NCBI GenBank assembly: GCA_947044365.1
Contig: OX345636.1
Coordinates: 1,135,501 to 1,199,500, forward strand
Length of the DNA: 64,000 nt
Source of the DNA: Petrosia ficiformis
Taxonomy: Eukaryota; Porifera; Demospongiae; Haplosclerida; Petrosiidae
Direction of reading: 5' to 3'
This document shows, piece after piece, positions 45,310 through 55,103 of this stretch. The notes beneath the pieces are model-generated. The model did not search any database, was not told where the DNA came from, and was given only the letters and a program-made list of their open reading frames with translations. Every line of letters begins with the position of its first letter. Positions within the stretch are counted from its first letter, which is position 1. Both the position numbers and the translations under genes were made by a program.

Positions 45310-46974
45310 AGAGTTGGAGGAGTCTGGTTTGATACACGCTTTTTTTCTTTTTTGTTCATTTGGAGCTGGGGGACTCTGGTTCGATACACGATGGGACATA
45401 TACATTTTTTCTTTTTTTCATTTAGAGCTGGAGGACTCTGTTTTGATACAAGTATAGGTTATATGCAGAGGTAAAGGTTTCCACTGGATTTATCAAACCG
45501 AGGGCACGATAAATAAGTAGAAACAATACTGAGGTGTATATTTTGTGCATGTTTCAAAATATAGTAACTAAGCAAATCTTTGCATGTGGCAACTGTATAC
45601 ATAATTTTACAAACCAAGTATGATTCCTTAGACAAGTAAATGATCAACAGTTCAATCGCAATTAACAGAAAGAGCTCCTACTAGCATGAGGTATCTAGCA
45701 ATATTACACTCAATTATAACTGCAATCACTGAACAGTACAACTACTTGGAGTATTAACGCTATAATCACATAGTTTATAATTGTTGTATAATAAAATATT
45801 ATTGAAAATAATTTAAAAAAATAACAGAAAACATTATTTCCAATCTCCCAGAAATGAGCAGGAAATTCCATAAAAGTGACTAATCAAATTGATTAAAATC
45901 AGCCTCCTGAAGCGGTTATTAACACATTTATACAATCTGCATATAGTGTGTTACATTGATTACCATGCACGACTGATTCACAATCATTGTTTTGCAAATA
46001 TTGCCTATCACAAAGCATTAGTTTTAGTCTGCTCTTTTTCATTCCAAAAAAAATGTGTATAAAGTACAGTTGTTTTAATGTTGAGTGAGTGTAAATATTG
46101 AATCTGTTACAGGTCTCCAAGTGATACATGTTATTATAAACGATTAAATGACTATAATATTACAATAGATAGAGAACCAGATGAAGTGATATTAATGTAC
46201 TCAATTCATAAATTCAAGCAGGGATTTGGGAGGGGTGTAGTAAAATCTAAAAAGAATCAATTGTTGCAAATTTTCATTTTAGCATTTCACAGAAATAATA
46301 TTCACATGGATTAATTCAATGATACAACTTGATCAATATATCAATTTATATTAAGTACATTGAAAAGTATGTCTAGATAATGGTACTATGAACAAATGGA
46401 TAGTCATCATCAGTTCTTTACAACATGAATTTTAAATTGAGACATTCAGGAGAGGAATCAGTTACCCATAAGAAATTAAAAGCACAATATGCATGAAATA
46501 TGACAATAATTATTATCCTTTGGATTGAAACATTCAATGTCACTGGTATGAATCTAAACAAACAAAATCAAATCAACATATGGACTTCAATATATGTTCT
46601 ATAATACCTCTAGGTAGGGTTTACTGTTACAAAAGAAGAGGATGAGCTAGGTTACTGTTTCATAGAGGTATTATCAAAACTATAAACTGATTTGTGTAAT
46701 GTTGAGTGGGTGAATGTGGTTTCTTGCTTCCACACTATTAAAACAGGAATACATTATCAATAAAAGAAGATGTATATAGGAATGAAGCACTTAAAAGCAG
46801 TATATTAGGTTTTTTGGTTTTGGTATCTGTGATAACGTACATTTAGGATAGGTTATGGTCATTGTTGCCTTTACATCAAATTTATACATGTCATAGGTTA
46901 ACATTATATGATGTCTATTGTGTAATGTCCTGCTATTTATTTATTGTTGATACTGTTGATTTAGTTAGTTATAC
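45310..46974. other. Spacer between foldback element and minisatellite B
   Basis: A short motif (GGACTCTGGTTCGATACAC and variants) recurs at 44826, 45325, 45370 and 45432, partly outside the foldback element. No supported gene. Minus-strand frames here show no domain. Confidence 0.35.
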
Positions 46975-48585
46975 TGGATACAGCACTACTGATAGTACTG
47001 CTAGTAATACTGAATACAGCACTACTTATAGTACTACTAGTAATACTGAATACAACACTACTGATAATACTACTAGTAATACTGAATACATCACTACTTA
47101 TAGTACTACTAGTAATAATGAATACAGCAATACTGATAGTACTACTAGTAATACTGAATACAGTACTACTGATAGTACTACTAGTAATACTGAATACAGC
47201 ACTACTGATAATACTACTAGTAATACTGAATACATCACTACTTATAGTACTACTAGTAATGCTGAATACAGTACTACTGATAGTACTACTAGTAATACTG
47301 AATACAGCACTACTGATAGTACTACTTGTAATACTGAATACATCACTACTTATAGTACTACTAGTAATACTGAATACAGCACTACTGATAGTACTACTTG
47401 TAATACTGAATACATCACTACTTATAGTACTACTAGTAATACTGAATACAGCCCTACTGATAATACTACTAGTAATACTGAATACATCACTACTTATAGT
47501 ACTACTAGTAATACTGAATACAGCACTACTGATAATACTACTAGTAATTCTGAATACAGCACTACTGATAGTACTACTAGTAATAATGAATACAGCACTA
47601 CTGATAGTACTACTAGTAATACTGACTACAGCCCTACTGATAACACTACTAGTAATACTGAATACAGCACTACTGATATTACTACTAGTAATACAGCACT
47701 ATTGATATTACTACTAGTAATACTGAATACAGCTCTATTGATAGTATTACTAGTAATACTGAATAAAGCACCACTGATAGTACTACTAGTAATACTGAAT
47801 ACAGCACTACATATATATAGTACTACTAGTAATATTGAATACAGCCCTACTGATAGTACTATTAGTAATACTGTATACAGCTCTACTGATAGTACTATTA
47901 GTAATATTGAATACAGCACTACCGATAGTACTACTAGTAATACTGAATACATCACTACTGATAGTACTACTAGTAATACTCATTACAGCACTAATGATAT
48001 TACTACTGGTAATAGAGCACTACTGATATTACTACTAGTAATATGGATACAGCACTACTGATATTACTACTAGTAATACAGAATATAGCACTACTGATAT
48101 TACTACTGGTAATACAGCACTACTGATAGTACTACTAGTAATACAGAATACAGCACTACTGATAGTACTACTGAATACAGCACTACTGATAGTACTACTA
48201 GTAATACTGAATATTGAATAAAGCACTACTGATAGTACTACTAGTAATAATGAAGACAGCACTACTACTAGAAACACTGAATAAAGCACTACTGATCGTA
48301 CTACCAGAAAGACAGAAGAAAGCCCTGCTGATAGCAGTACTAGTAATAATGAATACTGCCCTACTGATAGTACAAATAGTAATACTGAATACAGACCTAC
48401 TGATAGTACTACTAGAAAGACTGAAGAAAGCCCTGCTGATAGTACTACTAGTAATACTGAATACAGCCCTACTGATAGTACTACTAGTAATACTGAATAC
48501 AGCACTACATATAGTACAACTAGTAATATTGAATACAGCACTACTGATAGTACTACTATACAGTAATACTGAATAGCACTACTGA
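46975..48585 (+). repeat. 36-bp minisatellite B, same family as A
   Basis: About 1.6 kb of the same unit as 20456-24976, again giving TDSTTSNTEYST in one plus frame and again open in four of six frames. The frame 46862-48061 begins with a hydrophobic stretch (YCVMSCYLFIVDTVDLV) before the repeats, which could imitate a signal peptide. The repeat frame shifts and stops around 47700, 47815 and 48000 and after 48200. Variants with AGAAAGACTGAAGAAAGCCC occur only near the right end. Confidence 0.88.
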
Positions 48586-49369
48586 TACTGTAAAAAGTGA
48601 AGTGTTTCATGTGCACTTAATATGGTGTTCAAGCTTTGTCTCAATTCAACTGCAAATTTGGTGTACGCAGTACACTTTGTGATAATGTCTCCAAAAGACT
48701 CTGCTGTAAAATGTGTCTTAGGCACCCAAAGTACAGAGTACCAGATTTTCCTAAATGATACTACAAGTACATTTACATGAAATAAAATGATAAATATTAT
48801 ATAAAATAAACTCAAAGAAAATGAAATAAACCTAGTGCATGTATATATTACATGCATAATAGAGAAACTCTAATTCAATATGAAAAATAAACAATAATAT
48901 AATACTAAATAATCAATATGCTTGTGCATACATAGATAATTACTCTAACTAAAAGCTAGCTGGTATATAGAAGAAATATCATCTTGTTAAACAATGCAGT
49001 GAAGACAAAAAAAGCTGCACTGAAGGTGATACTTTCCCATCTACTTTGGGCAGTATTGCCACTTCCAAAAAGGAATAAAATTTGTTACACCCAAATGTTG
49101 TAACAAAAGAGCACACAAATTAAAATAAAAGTTAGATTATCCAAAGAAAACTCAGTCACTACCTGACAATCTACACAGAGAAAGATCTGACCATTACACT
49201 CTACACAAGTATACAAGGCTGGAGTTGCTCCTTTTCCTTAATGAAGCTTTCGATGTCAATATTAGATGTTGCCTGTATAAAGAAAGAAAATTATTAATGA
49301 ATAAGTATAAGGTACACTAAATTCAAAGACATTGAATATGCAGAGTTGCAGACACTACATAACGACAAT
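48586..49369. other. Spacer with a possible minus-strand exon
   Basis: On the minus strand 49163-49236 has an acceptor (TTAAG), the open text GKGATPALYTCVECNGQIFL then CVDCQ with two CxxC pairs, and a donor (CAG then GTAGTG). It may be a zinc-binding exon of a minus-strand gene that could include 50299-50496. Nothing else is recognised. Confidence 0.3.
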
Positions 49370-50060
49370 TAAAGCTCAACATATCAGACTGACATTACAT
49401 AGTGACAAAGCCCAATATATCAGACTGACATTACATAGTGACAAATCCCAATATATCAGACTGACATTACATAATGACAAAGCCCAACATATCATACTGA
49501 CATTACATAATGACAAAGCCCAACATATCAGACTGACATTACATAGTGACAAAGCCCAATATATCAGACTGACATTACATAGTGACAAAGCCCAACATAT
49601 CAGACTGACATTACAACAAAGCCCAACATATCAGACTGACATTACATAATGACGAAGCCCAACATATCAGACTGACATTACATAATGACGAAGCCCAACA
49701 TATCAGACTGACATTTCTTATAAGCCCAACATATCAGACTGAGATTACAACAAAGCCCAACATATCAGACTGAGATTACAACAAAGCCCAACATATCAGA
49801 CTGACATTACATAATGACGAAGCCCAACATATCAGACTGACATTACATAATGACGAAGCCCAACATATCAGACTGACATTTCTTATAAGCCCAACATATC
49901 AGACTGAGATTACAACAAAGCCCAACATATCAGACTGACATTACATAATGACAAATCCCAACATATTAGACTGACATTACATAACGACAAAGCCCAACAT
50001 ATCAGACTGACATTACATAATGACAAAGCCCAACATATCAGACTGACATTTCTTATAAGC
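49370..50060 (+). repeat. 36-bp tandem repeat C (unrelated sequence)
   Basis: About 19 units of AAAGCCCAACATATCAGA, then CTGACATTACATAATGAC, several shortened to TTTCTTATAAGCCC or TTACAACAAAGCCC. It has the same period as the minisatellites at 20.5 and 47 kb but an unrelated sequence. No spacers or direct link to a gene. Confidence 0.88.
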
Positions 50061-50298
50061 CCAACTTATAAGATACAAATCTGTGTGAGATGACTGACAT
50101 CTACTATTAATTAATGCTAACATTCATTTACCTTAATGAAACAGATAATCTTTTCATGGTAAGACTTGGTCCTTGCATCTGGAAGCGTCGGGTTGTCAGT
50201 ATTTATTTAACACAAATGCAAAACTTGAGTGGTCACTACTCAATTTGGTTTGACTAATACACAGGTACAACATCAAACATAGTTTAGCTATTGTGTTA

Positions 50299-50500
50299 TT
50301 ATTTCATACTTTGTTCATTGGTAACTGAAGCATTTGGAGCTGTAATCCATGTTCTTTTACAAGAATTATAATATGGCCTATAGTGTTTTGTCCAAGTTTT
50401 TTTTGATAATCCCTCACCACAATGAGCACAGAGTTTTAGCTGGGACCTTGATTTCAGTGGTGCAAATATTTCTGCACTTTCAACTTTTTCCACCAACAGT
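50299..50500 (-). CDS. Zinc-finger-like ORF fragment
   Basis: The minus-strand frame ends at 50299. It contains SQLKLCAHCGEGLSKKTW then TKHYRPYYN, a C-x2-C...H cluster of the kind that starts many invertebrate transposon-associated proteins. The frame stays open upstream through SGKRRSLLVEKVES, so the start is uncertain. No partner domain is visible. Confidence 0.35.
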
Positions 50501-50641
50501 GAACGACGTTTTCCTGATTGTGCAGAAGACAGAAGAAATTCCTAGTTCTTTTATACATTATTAAACTACTAAACCACACCTCGATGTGACTTTTAATTAT
50601 TAATTTAATATTGAGTTTTGGCGCTTAATTGTGTCTTCTAC

Positions 50642-51247
50642 ATGGCCTTGGTAGCTGATACTTTTGAGAGTAGTGACAACGGAAGTGACGGACATTCAGA
50701 TAACAGTATACTGATAATGTTAAAAAGAAAAGAAACTCGAAGGATATCTATGCCTTCATTAAAAAGATCATTAGACCTTATTTCTACTGCTATGAAGACT
50801 ACCAAGAGCTCAGCTGCTAGGTACGTTAAACCTAGGAAAATAACTCCCTGTAATGTTCTCAAAGAGAAGAATGTGACTACAGCTAGTAGTACTGCTGGCA
50901 AGATTATTAATGGTAAAGAAAATGTAATACCTGAGGCACAGAGCTTACCAATAACATCCGCTGGTCAAACCCGTTCGGCAACCAGTGATTTAGGAACTCT
51001 CACTCTTCCAACACTCAAACAAACCCAGCATAGGTCTATCAACACTAATATTGAGAATAGGCAGGAGGACTTGAATCTTAGCAATCAGCTATTGAAAAAA
51101 ATAATTTCAAGAACGGACAGGCTGAAAAAGCGAATAATGGCTATAGAGGAGAAGTTAAATAGTAAACTGTCTGACAATAGTAGTACCACTACAGATCTAG
51201 ACTCAAAATTAATAGTGGACGAAAAAAGAGCATACCAAATGCAATAA
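50642..51247 (+). CDS. Host-like coiled-coil protein, unknown function
   Basis: ATG at 50642 gives a 201-codon frame (an in-frame ATG at 50618 is less likely, as its extra residues are hydrophobic and unrelated). An acidic Ser-rich start (DTFESSDNGSDGHSD) is followed by a basic region (LKRKETRRISMPSLKRS), a Ser/Thr-rich middle and a predicted helix LSNQLLKKIISRTDRLKKRI with MAIEEKLNSKL. A stop (TAA, 51245) falls just before a good donor (AGG then GTAAGG at 51250). One base of shift would instead run KKSIPNAIR into that donor, so a frame error or an alternative exon end is possible. An exon candidate lies downstream at 51695-51793. No named domain is recognised; a nuclear protein is a guess. 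Confidence 0.5.
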   Translation: MALVADTFESSDNGSDGHSDNSILIMLKRKETRRISMPSLKRSLDLISTAMKTTKSSAARYVKPRKITPCNVLKEKNVTTASSTAGKIINGKENVIPEAQSLPITSAGQTRSATSDLGTLTLPTLKQTQHRSINTNIENRQEDLNLSNQLLKKIISRTDRLKKRIMAIEEKLNSKLSDNSSTTTDLDSKLIVDEKRAYQMQ

Positions 51248-51694
51248 GGGTAAGGGTAATCCTAATCTTTGGTAATTTTGTTTGTAATTATATATATGTA
51301 TAATTGTCTTCCACACTGCAAGTCTGAGGTTAGGAGAGTATATTGAATGCTCATGGAAGAAGACCTTCAGGAATTTACTGGATGGACCATCACACTAGGC
51401 CTAGAGTAAGCTGTGCAGTCATGGTTTCTTCCAATAACCCAGTTTGGTGTTTTGTTTAGGTTTTGCATTGGGTGGTATACATGTATATAGGTTTTCATGT
51501 TCAGTATCGAAGTAGCATCAAAGATAATCTACATGAAGCACAGTCTCTATAAGCATGTATCACTCTGTCATTTATGTAATATTAGTACTAATACAATGTG
51601 TGCATGTCACCTGCAGCACATGTAGTTTAGTATTAGTAGATCTATTATATAGGCATTATTCATTACTTACATTTCTACATGTATTAAATCACAG

Positions 51695-51793
51695 AATTAT
51701 CTACAAACGTCAAGAAAATCAGACCACACTTGACATACTTGTACGTGAAGTAAAAGCTCTAAACCCTGACTTTTTGAGGGCAACAAATCACTG
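51695..51793 (+). CDS. Possible downstream exon of the 50.6-kb gene
   Basis: Acceptor AATCACAG, 99 nt open (IIYKRQENQTTLDILVREV, then KALNPDFLRATNH), donor GTGAGTG. Good borders and a polar helical text. The link to the 50642 frame needs the alternative donor at 51250. Confidence 0.4.
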
Positions 51794-52464
51794 GTGAGTG
51801 TTACAGTATTTTTATTGTGCATAGTTGGTAACTTCATTTGCTGTCATGTCCAACCCTGTAATAATGCACAGTCACTTTCATATTAGTTTGTATATCTCAG
51901 TGGTGTCAGTCTATTAAGGACTTCATCCATTTAATATTTTTATTTGAAATAGCATCAGGCAAGGGAGACCAAACTAGTGAATTTAAAGTTTGATCCTTAA
52001 TTACCTCACCTATACATCAATATGGAACACCGTATAGGATTGACAATGAAGTGATTTCATTGTCAGGCCTGCTCTGATGCATTGAAAGACAAAAGGTTGT
52101 GCTCAGTATGCAGCAGAGGTTACTTGCTACTGATATAAACATAACAGTGCTCCTTATAACTCTCCTACACACTTCATTTCCCACATAGAATATTCTTCCC
52201 CTCCCCCCTCCCAACAACAACCAAAGAAATTGTATGAATCATTGACTTCTTTGTCCTCTGTTAGATGCTGCTTGCCAACACTACCGTAGATGTTGTGAAC
52301 AGAAATCAGTGGAGTGCTGTGGCATAAGTGAAAAAAAAATTGAAACAAAAGCAAAGCTATGAAAGACTAATTAGGGTGAGTACACATGTTAAGGAATAAT
52401 TCACATCTCTTTCATTATATGCTTATCTATGACAAGTAGTGAATTGAGAAGATAGAATATCATA
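51794..52464. other. Spacer
   Basis: No supported gene. Minus-strand frames at 52017-52354 show no domain. Confidence 0.3.
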
Positions 52465-53495
52465 CAGTACTAGACACAATTAACTTACATGTCACATGTG
52501 GTTAACATGTAATATTGAGGTGATTACCACTCACGTGAAAATGCGCAAACCACGTAATAACACAAGGCGTGTTTAACATGAAACGAAACCATACATGAGC
52601 ATGCAGAGCAATTATAATGTATAATTGAATTCACTCATAACAAAATTTAAAAGCAATTGTCATAATTATAAATATATACATGTTGTGAGCACAAAACATA
52701 TACTGTACACTAAAGTTAGAAGATACAAGACAAAAGTAATGGAAGAATCTATAATTATACAGTAAAGAAGAGAAAGTAAATAGTTTTACATGTGTAACAA
52801 AATAATACTAAGCATCAAAGTTTTCTTTTCCGACTCTAATTATTTTTTGCTGTTTTATTCCTCACCCCATCTCATCTACACCTTCTCTTATGTCCCTTTC
52901 TACAATATACCCATTTTCATGTCCACGCAGGGGGAAATCAGACATGCAAGCACGTCTAATGGCACTTGTTTTTGTCTTGTTCAGTTTCCTTTTGTTACGA
53001 CACCTCTGTAATTTGATGTCAGCATTTCATCGTCAGAAAAGATTTTTTTCTGCCAGCCATTCAGCCAGATTCTTCCTAGATCTACATCCAATTAATGAAC
53101 TCTTCAGCACCTGTGGTGGTAGATGGAATGCAGACAGGTTGGTAGAAACAACTCTCGGGAGGAACACTGGGAGGAACGCTGGTAGGAAGAACTCTGTGGG
53201 TAGAAACAGCATTACCTGTAGCTTCACGGTTTTATAGACATAATATTGAAACATAATTATTGTTTATTGAATATTTAGATATGTAAATAAAGTAAATTAA
53301 AAGCACTCTCCATTATAGGCAGACAGTTATTAACACCATTGAATGATTGGAAAAAAACAGAATAGCGATTGACAGGGAGAGAAGTGGGCATCCACACATT
53401 TTCAAGGATTTTCATAACGAATTTATTGATAAGGTGATGGATTCGATGCGAGGAGAGCTTTGTTCCAATAAATTACCAGATCGGCTGATTAAATG

Positions 53496-53740
53496 TGTCG
53501 TATTTGTAGCCCTTGGAACTTATGATTGGATTAATAATGTATTGTTTGTATTGTTTTAGAGACAATTGTGTGTTAAGTTTAGTAGACTGTCGTCTCTACG
53601 GTATTTACTATATAAGTTTTGTGTTTTGTTTCGTTTGAGCCCTTGTAGAGAGAGTGGGCATTTTTTTATAAATCTTCAGTCATTATTTCTTCGAGACGTG
53701 ATTGTCTCTTCTTGCAATTTAAAATTGTTAAAACATAACA
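53496..53740 (+). repeat. 5' LTR of the third Gypsy element
   Basis: 245 bp, TGTCGTATTTGTAGCCC...AAACATAACA, with no difference noticed from 57906-58150. A TATA-like TACTATATAAG lies about 60% into it. Confidence 0.93.
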
Positions 53741-53745
53741 ATTTC

Positions 53746-53758
53746 TGGCGACGAGGAT
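53746..53758 (+). promoter_or_regulatory. Primer-binding site
   Basis: TGGCGACGAGGAT, five bases after the 5' LTR. It begins with TGG as expected for pairing to a tRNA CCA end. The same type of site is seen, diverged, in the second element at 16677-16689. Confidence 0.7.
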
Positions 53759-53984
53759 TTTTCAACATTGGGGACTCGCTACTCAAGCTAGATTTATCAC
53801 TGCCTGGAAGTACTATTGCTGTCTATTGGACACTTTGTTTCATGATCTCAATTGCCTGCTTCTGGAACCCCTATTTCCAAGCATTCAAGTTGACCTACAT
53901 TTGTTTAGGGCCTCTACAGGCAAGAATAAATTACTTTTCTTCTTGAAATTGTTATTTCTTGTAATTTTCCCCCTCCTATATAGA

Positions 53985-55103
53985 ATGGCTGCAAAGCATT
54001 CCTTTGCTGAATTTGACCCTTCATTAGAAGATTGGAACTCGTACTCTGAAAGGTTTGACTTCTACTTGGAAGCTGGTCGGATTGAAGATCCTGCTTTACA
54101 ACTGTCAACATTCCTCAGCTCAGTAGGGCCTTCCACTTACAAGCTCATTCGCAATCTGTGCTGTCCAAAGCCACCCAGGGCCATGACATACAAAGAAATT
54201 AAGGAACTGCTGCAGCATCATTTTCGACCCAAGCCATCAGTTGCTGTAGAGTGACTTAAATTCCACTCAACTGTTCGTCAACCCTCTGAATCAGTAACAT
54301 CCTACATTGCTCGCCTCCGGGAATTATCTGAATTTTGCGAATTTACTAATCTCGATGAAATGCTGCGAGACAGATTAGTTTGTGGAATCAATAATCCAAG
54401 AATTCAAAAACTTCTCCTGACTGAATCTTCCGACAAGCTAACCTTCAAACGAGCTCAGGAATTGGCTGAATCAGCGGAAGCTGCAGAGAAAAGCATCCAT
54501 GATGTTACTTCCACCACGGGTAATCCACACATCAATGTTCTCTCTCAACGACTGCGGAAGGCCCCTCATAATCCGAAACCACAGGATCAGCCTCTACCCA
54601 CTGTCCGGAATAGCTGTTACCGTTGTGGAGGTAAACATCATCATACTCGCTGCCAATTCAAAGATGCTACATGCCATTATTGCCACAATAAAGGGCACCT
54701 TATTCGAGTCTGTAGGAAACGACAAAATAAAGAGAAGAAATCATTTTTCCAACAAACTAACGTGATTGAAAATTGTCACTCTAATCTGGGTCGTTCCGTT
54801 GCTCAGCAGGAGCAGTCTGTTTCTTCTGTCCTTATTCCTGATTCCTACCCTGACACACTCTACACTGTGACGAGCAAAAACCATATTGGTCCACTTCATG
54901 TACAGTTAACAGTAGATGGGAAACCCATATCCATGCAAGTCGACACCGGTGCAGCAGCTTCTCTCATAAGTCAGGTGACATATTCCTCCTTATGGGACAC
55001 TCCTCCCCCTCTAACAAAGAGCAACACTAGTCTAATAACTTACACAGGAGAACAGGTCCCCATTTGTATAAAGAGCAGTCTCACCGCCTTCCCCTTTATG
55101 TAG
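53985..55103 (+). pseudogene. Gypsy-3 Gag-protease, one nonsense codon
   Basis: ATG 53985 begins MAAKHSFAEFDPSLEDWNSY. The frame runs through a capsid-like region (FLSSVGPSTYKLIRNLCCP) to TGA at 54253-54255, where the related element at 12.7-16.7 kb has Arg (CGA to TGA), then continues in the same frame to 55103. After the stop come LVCGINNPRIQKLL, two CCHC knuckles (CYRCGGKHHHTRC and CHYCHNKGHLIRVC) and the aspartic protease QVDTGAAASLIS (about 54937-54972). The frame ends at 55103, in the C-terminal part of protease. Compared with the intact relative, some residues after YTGEQVP are missing, and the text resumes in another frame as pol. Confidence 0.88.

Noticed and set aside
44820..45440. 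tRNA gene suggested by GGTTCGATAC
   Set aside because: No cloverleaf, A box or anticodon arm could be laid out.
49370..50060. 36-bp array resembling a CRISPR
   Set aside because: Units are contiguous tandem repeats with no unique spacers, in metazoan DNA. The same applies to the arrays at 20.5 and 47 kb.
53566..53946. 126-codon ORF starting in the 5' LTR, with its copy at 57976
   Set aside because: It is LTR and leader sequence upstream of gag; the same text recurs in the 3' LTR.
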